Source: Ornithodoros turicata
Taxonomy: Eukaryota > Arthropoda > Arachnida > Ixodida > Argasidae
NCBI RefSeq assembly: GCF_037126465.1
Contig: NC_088209.1
Coordinates: 11,416,052-11,480,051, forward strand
DNA length: 64,000 nucleotides
Direction: 5' to 3'
Of the stretch, positions 31,901 through 38,573 are shown piece by piece. Below the pieces are notes generated by a model that saw nothing but the letters and a program-made list of their open reading frames with translations, was not told the DNA's origin and did not search any database. A program made the position numbers and the translations under genes. Position 1 is the first letter of the stretch, and every line of letters begins with the position of its first letter.

Positions 31901-33166
31901 AATTTGGGAACACAAAATTTCAAAATTTTGTGGACCTACCAAATATTGCCCATGACGCTATGAAGGTCACCACACTGCACACAACTCGCTCCATCGACTT
32001 CCTCAGCACGCTAGACATCGCCAGACAGTGGCAACCCTGTCACAACCCTTGACAAGAAGCGAACTGACCGACAACACCAACAGCTTGACGAACTGTGCAG
32101 CACGCTTGCCTGACGGGGCCACCCAGACTCCCTTTGAACCAAATTTTGTTGCAAGGCCCTCACACTGGACCAAAACGAGATTCTACAACTCTGAGAAGAT
32201 CCTGACATGGGTCAAACAAACTTGATCACTAGCTATTTCAACTAGCGTCCCAACATCAAGGGCATCCTTTGTAAAAATCAGCCCCTCCTCTACGGGAACA
32301 ACTAGCCCAAGAGTATACCACCCACCCCATATTACAGGTTACATATCAATGCACTAAATGCATAGCAGACTTCTTGGACAATGCCAAAATCAGCAAAAAC
32401 AACACCCAGAACAATGGAACGTGCCGCCCAGCATTAAATGTAGCGGCTGGTCATTGCAATACGTTGGTGAAACCTGCTAAAAAGCAACAACCTTACACAA
32501 CTTACTTACACAGCATTAAACTATGCCTACTGGAAACTGGGTTCAGATCTACATGTTACGGACCTGGCAGGGTGTCTTTTTCTTGTACAAGTTCAACACT
32601 GTAAGCAACTACAATGTACAGTTCACACAAAACCACTGTGCCCGCTTATGTTTATTTGAAATAACTTGGACAGGTAGCAAAATTTTAAAACAACAGTGGC
32701 TGAGAACCAAGAAAAAAAGCATTTTGCCAGGAATACACAGTACACAATGACAAATACTCTGAATTTGTTACCTTGGCTGCGTAACACCGTTTACATGACC
32801 GTGAAGTTAAAAACATTTCTGCTGACATTTTCCCTTATTCCCTTTTATGTAAACCAGAGTCAGATGAGACATCTCCAGAACTACAAAGCCGTGTTGTAGA
32901 CATGTTGAACTGCACAGAGAATGCTAGAAAAATGCTGACTCTCTTCCTGGACCCCAGTGAGATCGATGGAATACTCCGGATCTTCCAGTCTCCGTGCCTT
33001 GGGGCGGCTTTGTTTGAGAAGTACCTAAAGGTGTGTAATCCGAGTCCCCGTAAACGTTTGTATTTTTCCCTTTTGAACATTCTCGTAAATTTTTGTTTGT
33101 TTTTTTTTTCAGGGAAGATCTGATGATGAGATTCAGAGTTTGCTCCAGTTGACCGACATTGCATGA
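3098..33166 (+). CDS. NF-kappaB p105/Relish-type transcription factor, 5'-partial, 15 exons
   Basis: Compound NF-kappaB: an inducible transcription factor held in the cytoplasm by its own ankyrin repeats until signalling (Toll/IMD-type immunity in arthropods) frees the Rel part. Exons: 3098-3249, 4122-4219, 5375-5527, 5659-5754, 10041-10123, 10203-10344, 14252-14419, 24122-24320, 26000-26123, 26217-26424, 27172-27341, 28047-28226, 28309-28378, 32858-33030, 33113-33166. Every junction keeps phase, giving 689 residues plus a stop. Relative to the first visible residue: Rel-homology N-domain about 1-134, IPT/dimerisation domain about 135-241, basic NLS HKRRKL about 248-253, linker to about 400, ankyrin repeats about 400-560, death domain about 620-685. 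The start codon and the DNA-contact loop (RFRY-type motif) are not in the window. All domains present are intact. The Relish or NFKB1 label is inferred from architecture; orthology cannot be resolved here. Confidence 0.93.
4122..4219 (+). CDS. NF-kappaB exon: Rel-homology N-domain, NLGI/KKxxxETL segment
   Basis: No start-to-stop reading frame marks it, but it is required by phase. The two carried bases plus its first G give Val, followed by [20 protein letters not shown]. This matches the FxNLGILxVxKKxVxETLxxR stretch of p105/Rel proteins that is otherwise missing. It ends before gtaaat with one carried base, which with the next exon's AC restores Asp. The acceptor has a weak pyrimidine tract (ttctcgttaaaaatag). 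Confidence 0.85.
4245..4586. mobile_element. Palindromic MITE, TAGGGCCTGACTTTTT terminus (copy 1)
   Basis: A 342-bp element with inverted ends tagggcctgacttttt and aaaaagtcaggccctа-type complement, lying in the intron after 4219. The interior is largely short CCCGAAT/ACCCGA tandem motifs plus a unique core (acactcgtaagcgtgc). Near-identical copies are at 12009-12357 (opposite orientation) and 28432-28713. Superfamily unassigned; it carries no open frame of note. Confidence 0.8.
5375..5527 (+). CDS. NF-kappaB exon: Rel-homology N-domain, [10 protein letters not shown] core
   Basis: The acceptor is ctctttcttgcag and the donor is gtacgt after TCTA. The encoded [19 protein letters not shown] leading into NLVRICFTA is the diagnostic helix and strand EAxxMDLSxVRLxFTAF of Rel domains. 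It ends with [12 protein letters not shown], equivalent to VSxxIxDxKAPNAS. Phase 1 at both ends. Confidence 0.93.
5659..5754 (+). CDS. NF-kappaB exon: start of the IPT/dimerisation domain
   Basis: The acceptor is gtttacag and the donor gtacgt. It encodes [20 protein letters not shown] followed by [11 protein letters not shown]. This is the signature LKIxRxxRxSGxxxGGxEIxLLCxKVxK that opens the second Rel-homology subdomain. A fold-back transposon arm begins about 60 bp downstream in the intron. Confidence 0.94.
5815..6147. mobile_element. One arm of the fold-back MITE family, truncated at both ends
   Basis: Matches the left arm of 2168-2785 and 50091-50968 from 'atttgttcttac' through 'cagcccacac' (shared landmarks: gtcactttttt, accccaccaatg, ataattgacac, ggaggtcgc). 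The terminal 50 bp or so are missing, and the right side runs directly into a Tigger transposase frame at about 6148. Confidence 0.7.
6148..8680 (+). pseudogene. Tigger/pogo-type transposase relic, interrupted by a hAT MITE
   Basis: CENP-B-like helix-turn-helix region ([41 protein letters not shown]), a second HTH ([20 protein letters not shown]), then DDE-domain pieces: [28 protein letters not shown], and past the insertion [10 protein letters not shown] and [20 protein letters not shown]. The C-terminus is acidic (about 8194-8376). At least three frame breaks; no start codon, since the left end is cut at 6148. The right end (ggttataacgaac to ctcgactg, followed by TA) resembles Tigger terminal repeats. 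Dead copy in an NF-kappaB intron. Confidence 0.85.
6888..7751. mobile_element. hAT-superfamily MITE with 8-bp target duplication
   Basis: The inverted ends cagaggtggggag and ctccccacctctg-type complement are the classic hAT terminus. The element is flanked on both sides by CCCGTGAC (6880-6887 and 7752-7759), the 8-bp target duplication diagnostic of hAT. Sub-terminal regions are tandem taatgagtaatggtaatgcatt motifs in inverted orientation. It splits the Tigger transposase, so it is the younger insertion. 864 bp, non-coding, with an A20-type run near 7519. Confidence 0.88.
8683..10040. other. Intronic spacer with a fold-back repeat
   Basis: No exon found between the Tigger end and the exon at 10041. 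Holds an inverted repeat, arms 9439-9512 and 9672-9743 (described separately). The rest shows only short chance frames. Confidence 0.5.
9439..9743. repeat. Inverted repeat with ~73-bp arms, probable MITE
   Basis: The left arm 9439-9512 (attaaaaatcgggcaaaatg to ccgccattttctccc) is repeated in reverse complement at 9672-9743 (gggaaaatggcggtg to gatttttaat). The spacer is about 160 bp. Weaker inverted similarity continues outwards on both sides, so the full element may be about 9380-9800. Confidence 0.65.
10041..10123 (+). CDS. NF-kappaB exon: IPT domain, DIQIRFF segment
   Basis: After a 4.3-kb intron full of transposon DNA, the exon restores Lys at the junction and encodes [19 protein letters not shown] then SESDVHYQ. 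This matches DIxVRFxxxxxxWxxxGxFxxxDVHxQ of the dimerisation domain. Donor gtaagg, phase 0. The next intron is only 79 bp. Confidence 0.94.
10203..10344 (+). CDS. NF-kappaB exon: end of the IPT domain
   Basis: The acceptor is ttctggtcccag and the donor gtaatt. It encodes [20 protein letters not shown], then [22 protein letters not shown]. This matches the FAIVFKTPxYxDxxIxxPVxVxxQLRRxSDxExSExxxFxYxP block. This exon is among the most conserved parts of the family, so family assignment does not depend on splice modelling elsewhere. Confidence 0.95.
10377..10721. mobile_element. Palindromic element, TAGAGCC terminus (copy A)
   Basis: The ends tagagcccgaagctttcggg and aaaacttcaggctcta are inverted. 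The interior carries aaatcgggg-type motifs like its relatives at 17252-17602 and 26593-27001. It lies only 32 bp after the donor of the IPT exon. Confidence 0.7.
11243..12575. mobile_element. Possible hAT-type MITE carrying a nested insertion
   Basis: The left side begins cagtcttgggaagtaacc and is dense in taactagtaac motifs, as in hAT MITEs. The right side near 12500-12570 has aagtaacagtgaaataactg and a diverged end. The TAGGGCC element at 12009-12357 lies inside. No matching 8-bp target duplication was seen, so boundaries are uncertain. Confidence 0.4.
12009..12357. mobile_element. Palindromic MITE, TAGGGCCTGACTTTTT terminus (copy 2, inverted)
   Basis: Same family as 4245-4586 in the opposite orientation: starts tagggcctgactttttcggg and ends ccctaaaaggtcaggcccta. 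It shares the core gtgtgccacgcgacccgga and the ACCCGAAT repeats. Confidence 0.8.
12838..12910. repeat. Short strong hairpin
   Basis: Arms 12838-12863 (tagcagacgacgcgcc...) and 12885-12910 are inverted with two mismatches in 26 bp, around a 21-bp loop. It lies in intronic sequence; no gene association seen. Confidence 0.7.
14252..14419 (+). CDS. NF-kappaB exon: nuclear localisation signal and linker, with a GC splice donor
   Basis: The acceptor is gtgctccttacag. It encodes [13 protein letters not shown] and then a Ser/Gln/Pro-rich stretch ending [10 protein letters not shown]. The basic cluster sits exactly where Rel proteins carry the NLS after the IPT domain. No GT donor fits, but CCG|gcaagt gives a GC-AG intron, and phase 1 there matches the next exon. 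Without it the frame runs to a stop at 14497-14499, which would yield a Rel-only short form. Confidence 0.82.
14995..15845 (-). mobile_element. Tigger-like non-autonomous element with C-terminal transposase remnant
   Basis: The inverted ends ctgtaaaacctcgttaattc and a complement ending gactaacgaggttttaccg are flanked by TA on both sides (14993-14994 and 15846-15847). On the minus strand about 15240-15060 reads [20 protein letters not shown], then [13 protein letters not shown], resembling the tail of Tigger transposases. 851 bp; internally deleted and not active by itself. Confidence 0.7.
17252..17602. mobile_element. Palindromic element, TAGAGCC terminus (copy B)
   Basis: The ends tagagccagaagttttaggg and aaaacttcaggctcta are inverted. 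The interior has ccccgaattt motifs and a cattttgctgccaaacaag-type core also seen in 26593-27001. It sits in the 9.7-kb intron with the GC donor. Confidence 0.75.
19124..19230. repeat. Near-perfect 49-bp hairpin
   Basis: The left arm 19124-19172 and right arm 19182-19230 are reverse complements with one mismatch (which would be a G-U pair in RNA). They are separated by only 9 bases (atttcgagc). Because it lies in an NF-kappaB intron it would be transcribed and fold into a long stem. No larger element boundaries recognised. Confidence 0.85.
22445..23088. repeat. Long inverted repeat, ~275-bp arms (fold-back element)
   Basis: Arms 22445-22716 and 22810-23088 are inverted copies: cttcaaaaaatacattt outward and aggaggacatgcccct inward on the left. 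The right arm mirrors this with aggggcatgtcctcct and aaatgtattttttgaag. The spacer is about 95 bp. Arms have diverged moderately. No clear target duplication identified. Confidence 0.8.
24122..24320 (+). CDS. NF-kappaB exon: linker between the Rel domain and the ankyrin repeats
   Basis: The acceptor is atgtgcacttacag and the donor gtaagt. It is open in the required phase and encodes a helical, leucine-rich stretch ([12 protein letters not shown], then LYCLLKWLL and [13 protein letters not shown]). There is no recognisable domain. It enters with one carried base (restoring Gly) and leaves two, exactly what the next ankyrin-side exon needs. Assignment rests on splice sites, phase and position rather than on homology. 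Confidence 0.7.
26000..26123 (+). CDS. NF-kappaB exon: lead-in to the ankyrin repeats
   Basis: The acceptor is atgtatttggcag and the donor gtcagt after AAT. It encodes [20 protein letters not shown] and ends VSTKDADGN, the start of the first ankyrin repeat (compare DENGD before LHLAI in p105). Phase 2 in, phase 0 out, matching both neighbours. Confidence 0.85.
26217..26424 (+). CDS. NF-kappaB exon: ankyrin repeats 1-2
   Basis: The acceptor is gttccttgtccag and the donor gtaacg. It encodes [20 protein letters not shown] then [20 protein letters not shown]. These are textbook ankyrin units (PLHLAxxxxxxxxxxLLxxGAD followed by D..G.T.LH.A). It ends NRFNNDG, completed by the next exon to give [11 protein letters not shown]. 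Confidence 0.94.
26593..27001. mobile_element. Palindromic element, TAGAGCC terminus (copy C)
   Basis: Ends tagagcctcaagttttag and aaaaaacttctggctcta. The left part expands into a tandem of ttagtt/ttagct units (about 26605-26665). The interior has cccgaattt motifs as in copies A and B. Inserted in the intron between ankyrin exons. Confidence 0.7.
27172..27341 (+). CDS. NF-kappaB exon: ankyrin repeats 3-4
   Basis: The acceptor is cacatttttag and the donor gtatat. It encodes [30 protein letters not shown], then [20 protein letters not shown] and ILLHQ. Phase 1 in, phase 0 out. The intron before it contains a TAGAGCC-type palindromic element (26593-27001). Confidence 0.94.
28047..28226 (+). CDS. 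NF-kappaB exon: last ankyrin repeat and spacer
   Basis: The acceptor tgcttgtcctag gives [20 protein letters not shown], then DLVELLSKG, a final ankyrin unit. An acidic/Ser-rich spacer follows (VADVEPGD to SSSHKPS). The donor is gtgaga. A second AG ten bases downstream breaks the frame and is rejected. Phase 0 at both ends. Confidence 0.9.
28309..28378 (+). CDS. NF-kappaB exon: short acidic spacer exon
   Basis: A 70-bp exon inferred from phase. The ankyrin exon leaves phase 0 but the death-domain exon needs one carried base. This segment has an acceptor (gtcatcaacag), an open frame [20 protein letters not shown] and a donor (gtgagc), and converts phase 0 to phase 1. It is rich in Glu/Asp/Arg with no domain. 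It is the least independently supported exon of the chain. Confidence 0.65.
28432..28713. mobile_element. Palindromic MITE, TAGGGCCTGACTTTTT terminus (copy 3)
   Basis: Same orientation as 4245-4586 and very similar, but about 60 bp shorter near the left end (the gatatttacccccccgaac-to-aaacg part is missing). It sits 53 bp after the donor of the short spacer exon. Confidence 0.8.
28829..29359. mobile_element. Element with TAGGGCCCGGATTTTTAGGC terminus
   Basis: The ends tagggcccggatttttaggc and gcctaaatttccgggcccta are inverted. It contains an (ATT)n run at about 28869-28903 and repeats of aatgcctat/tgcctattt. It shares the outer TAGGGCC with the neighbouring MITE family, but the interior is different. 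Confidence 0.65.
28869..28903. repeat. (ATT)n microsatellite
   Basis: About twelve uninterrupted ATT units inside the palindromic element 28829-29359. Confidence 0.9.
29848..30058. mobile_element. 211-bp Tc1/mariner-type MITE
   Basis: Inverted termini cagggtgtacaaaattaagc and gcttaattttgaacaccctg, each flanked by TA. An inner inverted pair (ttgagtaagaaacaggt and acctgtttcttactcaa) makes most of the element a hairpin. Confidence 0.85.
30990..31530. mobile_element. 541-bp MITE with TAA duplication, Harbinger-like
   Basis: Inverted ends tgcccctgtcagacgggcac and gtgcccgtctgacagaggca are flanked by TAA at 30987-30989 and 31531-31533. A 3-bp TWA duplication is typical of PIF/Harbinger, though no transposase fragment confirms it. 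Internal ends also contain inverted gtctgacag/acggc motifs. Confidence 0.75.
31534..32857. other. Intronic spacer, no gene seen
   Basis: Last part of the intron before the death-domain exon. The C-rich, ACA-rich stretch at 31680-32400 has short frames but no recognisable product. Confidence 0.5.
32858..33030 (+). CDS. NF-kappaB exon: death domain
   Basis: The acceptor is ttttatgtaaaccag and the donor gtgtgt. It encodes [17 protein letters not shown], then [20 protein letters not shown] and a helix ending LFEKYLK. The alternation of amphipathic helices matches the C-terminal death domain of p105/p100 (the L..LLD....W..LA..LG, L...LE....S....LL..Y pattern). It is placed after the ankyrin repeats as expected. 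Confidence 0.8.
33113..33166 (+). CDS. NF-kappaB terminal exon with stop codon
   Basis: An 82-bp intron ends in a long T tract (gttttttttttcag). The exon encodes [17 protein letters not shown] and the stop TGA at 33164-33166. This is the final death-domain helix and tail. No DSGxxS-type IkappaB/p105 phosphodegron follows, unlike vertebrate p105, which has one after its death domain. Confidence 0.85.
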   Translation, partial: GRSDDEIQSLLQLTDIA

Positions 33167-33402
33167 AACCTCCAGACACAGTATCTTTGTTTGACCAGTC
33201 ACAGATAAAACCTCTAATGTGAAACAGCATTTGCATTCCTACTTTTATTACTCTATGACATTAGGCAATAGCTTCCCACTGCCCTTGTAGTTGCGCAGCT
33301 GTACAGCAGGAATATACTCGAAACAAACAATATGTGCACGTCAACCTTTCTGTAAAGTAACATCGATTTTGTTACATTTGATATTGACATTTTGATACAT
33401 AA

Positions 33403-34707
33403 CAGGGTGTGTCCCAGTGAAAAGGTGACCGCTGTCAAATAAAATGGAAGGCATCAATAATGTTTAATTTTTATTATGGGTCATTCAAAGTAGCCTCCGC
33501 TGGCTCAGAGCACCGCTGGAACTTCCTGTGAAACTGCTCGAAGCAGTGCCTGAAGTCCTCCTTCGGTATGGCTCTGAGGAACCTCGTCGCAACGTCTTGA
33601 ATGTTCTCTATGGAGTCATGCCGCGTCCCCTTCATGGCCAACTTCAATTTTGGGAACAGCAAGAAGTCCGCTGGAGCCAGGTCTGGGGAGTAGGGCGAAT
33701 GATCGAGGACAACAGCGCCTTTCTTCGCCAAGAAATCGCACACAGCCTTCGCATTTGGCAGGGGCATTGTCGTGCAACAACGACCATGATCCTTGCTTGC
33801 GGTACTCCGGCCTTTTGCGAAGAATTTTGCCCCACAAGCGGGATAAAACACCGACGAGGTATTTCGCGTTTACTGTCTGACCCCCTGTGTAAGGTATTCA
33901 ATATGAATTATTCCCTTTGAATCAAAGAAAACGGTCATGAGTGTTTTGACTGGACTCTTCTGCATTCTTGGCTTTCTGAGCTTCTCGTCATCTGCCGATC
34001 TCCACTCGGCACTGTGCCGTTTGGTCGACGGTTCGACCACGTTTCATCGCCCGTTACGATGCTTGGGAGGAATTCAGGATCCTCTGCTGTGGATACCTAC
34101 ATGTCTCTGCAGTGCTCCTGTCCGGCGGGCTTCTGGTCGCTTGTCAGGACATGAGACACAAATCGCGCGCAAAGCTTTCGTTTTTGCAGGTCTTCCGTCA
34201 AAATGCGATGCACGCTTGTTTTGGGAATGCCGGTGAGCTCCTCGATGAGTCGTACACAGATGCATCGGTCTGAAGCAAGCACTTCCGCAACTTTTTGCAC
34301 GTTTCCTTCATTTCAGGATGTCTTCGAGGCTATACTGGCCTTGGATCATCTTCCAGGGCATCCCTGCCGTCACGAAACCTCGAAATCCACCTGAAGACCC
34401 TTTTACGACTCATTGCCTCAGTTCCATACGCAGTTTGGATCATCTCAAATGTTTCTGTTGCAGACTTTCCCAAGTGGAAACAAAATTTCACATTGGCACG
34501 CTGCTCCATTGTTGAAAAATCCACAAAGGGACTGTTCTGCCAACGCAATTCAAATTCATATCCGGCGGTTAAAAAGTACCAACCATCCGAGATTCGCTTC
34601 AGCCATAGCTGTGGGACTGCACTACGTAATCCATGTGCTCGACAAGAGATAGAGCCACAAGCACGCTCGCGAGCGCGCCAGTCACCTTTTCACTGCCCCA
34701 ACAACAC
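33403..34707 (-). pseudogene. mariner (irritans-like) transposase relic
   Basis: About 1.3 kb, the usual mariner length. The left end cagggtgtgtcccagtgaaaaggtga-type repeat recurs inverted near 34682-34698 (gtcaccttttcactg). The minus strand reads MEQRANVKFCFHLGKSATET, then VFRWISRFRDGRDALEDDPR, LTGIPKTSVHRILTEDL, HDNAPAK and SPDLAPADFLLFPKLKLAMK, in the mariner order (HTH domain, then DD34D catalytic core). Several frameshifts separate these pieces, so it is inactive. It begins 237 bp after the NF-kappaB stop codon, in opposite orientation. Confidence 0.92.
33438..33443 (+). promoter_or_regulatory. First AATAAA after the NF-kappaB stop, inside the mariner end
   Basis: No AATAAA or ATTAAA was found between 33167 and 33402; only a weak GATAAA at about 33204. 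The hexamer at 33438 lies just inside the mariner terminal repeat. Whether it is used for polyadenylation is inference. Confidence 0.35.
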
Positions 34708-37700
34708 AGAAACGTCCTGCGATCGTCTCCAGGATGTTAACCCCGGACAGAGATGACATCCTCACGAAGTTATCAACTGGTCCTCCCGGTGTTACCTCCG
34801 TGTTAAAGTGGGACTCCCGGTCATATCACCTGCACATCCTCAGGGTGTCAGCCTGGAACACTCTCAGGATCTTGTGAGAACACATCACCTGCACCTACCT
34901 GTACCTCATTTTTCTGCGTATAATTTATACGAAACCAGACGCAGTCCTGATAACTTCTCTTTTTCCATGCATCTTGATTACCTTCCGCAATACAATCTCG
35001 CTGTTTGTTTCTAGTAAAAATTCATAACGGACAACGAGCGCAGCGGTTTAAAGAGAAAGCAGAGAGAAATATAAGAGACTAAAAAAAAATATTTCTCAGG
35101 GGCACGAAGTCCGAGAAACCCACTCCGAAAGGTACTAGAATTCTCTTCCGAAGCCAAAACAGATACTGTTTATTGCTCATAACGCGATCCTCCGTTTCTT
35201 TCGATTACGCAAAGAAAGAATACTCACAGTGAGGAACTGATTGAAGTATTAGGTCCACATCAATGCAAAGTCTACGTTTCTTACTCCTTTTGGTTTGAGA
35301 TGTTCAGGTAGGAGCTTTGAAAGTCAAAAGCAGTGCGACAGAATCGCGCGTTTCTCTCCATCCCACGAGTTCATGCGCTCCATTTATCATAGACAGTCAT
35401 CCTTTTTAGATGCAGAGAATTTTACCCTGGACCACCCTTTATTTCAGAAAAATGTCAATCAGGTCCCAGGATCGGCCCAAAAAGAAAACGTGTTTAGAAA
35501 GTCTGAACAGGTAAACTAAACAAAGTAATATTTCTCGTCCCGCTAGCTACCCACAGGTACGGGCACAGGACGTACCTGAATGACTCTTCACGGACAGTCT
35601 GAGAGTGTTATCCTCAGGACGAGGACACGATGACACTGTGGGGACGTCCTGAGGACAGCGTGTGTTCTTTGGGTGGGACAGACGTTATACTTGATATTGC
35701 AACATTTCTGTAAGAGTCCACTAAAAAGTGCATGCACACACACACACACACACAAAAAAAAAGAAAACGTGGCACAACTGGCAGTAGAAAGTTGGGATAA
35801 AAACAAGAACCCTAGAATTTGTCATGTGTTGCTTTAAGTGCACGGATCCGCAGGGCACTTGGGAGTTGTAAATCTGAGGATCCTTGGTTGTTTGTAAACC
35901 CCAGGCATACGAAAACAGAGAAGCATGGACCACTCGTTCTTGACCAATTTCTTCAGCACTTTTATCCCTGATCACTTTCTATCAAGAGCTCTACGAACTT
36001 ATCGGTCTCGAGTATGGCTTGCAACTCACTTTCTTTCCCTGTACATACAGCCGAAAGATGTTAGACATTCTGTCAGTTGATCAGATCGAACACACATCCA
36101 AGATCGAGAAAGGCGTGTAAACGTCCAGCTCAAAGTGCACTGCTGGTACAATGTAATTACATCCACAACTGGCTTCATGCTCTGGTACTTGGGAGCTCCC
36201 TGCACCTACCACCACAGGATAGGGTTCTTGTTGCATGGGTTCCGTAGGACACGAGGAATGTCTGTTGGTATTACTTTTCTGGGCAAGTGAGTATAGAGAC
36301 AGATTTTTTGTGGCTTGTAATAAGCAGGCCCAAGTCATGCATATCCAGAACCGCAGAAGTGAGGGTACAAATATCCGCTCCTCTGGCTTCGGAAGACATT
36401 GAAACCGTCCCTTGGTCCATCTAGCGTCTGGGTAGGGCTATCTGGAACAGAATCATATTGAGCCAATACTCAGTGTTACTGGCGATGTTTCTTTGGCCAT
36501 TTGATGACATTGCATGGTTAATAAAAAGAAGGATAGCACTGGCTTACATAACAAACAAAGTAACAATTTGTCTGGACGTTTCGACGTCTATGCAGACGTC
36601 ATCATCAGCAAAGAAACAACAGCGCCCGAACATTGCATGGTTACTTGTGCATCCTGACAGAAGGGGGTTCCTGGCATCAGTCTCCTACGCCAGGTCATTG
36701 GTGGACGTAGATTTCTCCAGCATCACCTTTGATGATGTGATGTCCTATGTTGCAGCAACATTACACAACTTCTTGTGAAGCTTCGGCTGTGTTGACGACC
36801 TTGTTGTCCTACCTGGAAGCTCCTCTGCGACGTCGTTTACACGCCTTCCGTCGTCTGCCAGAATTCTTCCCAGCTCTGCGCTCGTCTCAGTATTCGTGAG
36901 AAAGTGCTCACGAATACTTAGTGCTCGATGCACGAAGCTCGAAGTTCACGAAGTGCTCGTCAGCGGGCAATAATTCATTATTCGCCTGTTCCGTACGAAT
37001 CCTTTTACGTCGCGCGACAGTGTTTTCATTCAGCATTGTAGAATTTCCCCGGGAACACTACTGACCCAAAGGGGAAAACAATGTCGGCACAAAGTCGGCC
37101 CAATGTACAGTGCCAGACTAAAAGTTGAAGGCCCGACCTACGTAAAAGTGACCGGGCCAAGGTCGGGGATTGACAGTGGCCTAACGTGGCCTGACTTAAT
37201 CTGCTGGAGCTTGGGCCGACGTGTATGGCCGACCTAAACGACATAGGGCCAAGGTAGTGCCAGCATAAAACCGAGATTGGTCGCAGCCTGCAGTTTCCCT
37301 GGCTTCACCCTAGGCAGCAATCTATTTTTACTGATGGGCCGACCATGGGCCCCACAGTCATAGAGCAGTAGGTTCGACGTTGGATGGACGTTATTCATAC
37401 TCAATTGTCTTGCAGCGTAGAGTGACGATTTATCATCCTTTGTTTGTTGCTCGTATTTCTCACAGGGGACAATGAGCATGCCGTCTGAAAGCACAGAAAT
37501 TTCACACAATTAAACAGCATTTCAAAGTGTAAAAAAATAGAGGGAGAATTATAAAAGCCTGCGATGTACCTGTGACCAGCAGAATCAGACAGATCACAAA
37601 GAAAAGCAATTACATTTCTCGTATTGCCAACTCTAGGACCGGGCAAGCGTAAGCATTTCTTTCGTTAGCAAGAACGGATACTGTACATAGGTTGTCCGGC

Positions 37701-37854
37701 GAGCTTCCAGATAAGCTTCCAGAGCTTCCATTTAATTCGGTTATTAAATAACCGAATTAAATTGATAAAGATTGCAGAGCTTGCCGCGATCTGTGTTGGC
37801 AACAATAAGAACAGCCACGTCGCCCTGCGGGAAAGTCCGTGATAGGATACATAA
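34708..37854. other. Intergenic spacer, no gene seen
   Basis: Contains a (CA)n run at 35735-35753 and GTCCTGAGGAC-like motifs near both 34700-34860 and 35560-35660 in inverted orientation, hinting at another decayed fold-back element. Open frames here have no recognisable domains. Confidence 0.45.
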
Positions 37855-38562
37855 GGGCCAGTTCTCACTTGGCGACGCCCGACGCGGCGTCGTGAGCGGG
37901 CAGCGGAAATAGACGCGCATTTCCGGAGTCGGGAGAGGAGAGACGTCGAGCCAAAAAAACTGCCATGTCGAACTTCTTTCACGACGTCGGCGAGAGCTGC
38001 CGAGAACGACAGCTGGCGACCAATTAGGTGACACAGAAAGGCCACGCCCACTCATTTTTCGTCTGCTTTGGACGACGGAAGGCCACTGTGGTGGGAACAT
38101 GAAAATTGTGCGCGCTGACGGGGCGGCGGAAATGCGCCTCTACTTCCGCCGCCCGCTCACGACGCCCGACGCGACGTCGCGAACGTGCGGCGGAAGTACA
38201 GGCGCATTTCCGCCGCCCCGCCAAGGCGCATGATTTCCATGTTCCCACCACAGTGACATTCCGTCCCCCAAAGCAGACGAAAACTGAAGAGGCGTGGCCT
38301 TTCTCTGTCACCTTATTGATCGTCAGTGTATCGTTCTCGCCACCTCTCGCCGACGTCGTGAAAGAGACCGGCATGGAAATTTTTTTGGCTCGACGCCTCT
38401 CCTCTCTAAACGCCGAAAATGCACGTCTATTTCCGCCGCCCCGTCAGCGCGCACGATTTTCATGTTCCCACCACAATGCCATTCCGTCGTTCAAAGCAGA
38501 CGAAAAATCAGGGGGCGTGGCCTTTCTGTGTCACCTAATTGGTGGCCAGCTGTCGTTCTCTT
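37855..38562. mobile_element. Composite of Harbinger-like inverted-repeat pieces
   Basis: Begins after TAA with gggccagttctcacttggcg, the terminus of the element at 49971-51210. A forward piece (37855-38190) meets an inverted piece (about 38190-38400), followed by a third fragment (about 38400-38562). All share the landmarks catgttcccaccaca, cgtctgctttg and aggtgacacagaaaggcca, or their complements. No terminal repeat was found at the right side. Looks like nested or rearranged copies. Confidence 0.65.
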
Positions 38563-38573
38563 CGATGAACTAA

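Noticed and set aside
38037..38570. Overlapping frames of 116-155 codons on both strands rich in Arg/Ser
   Set aside because: They are translations of inverted MITE pieces (the same peptide motifs recur in several frames), not genes.
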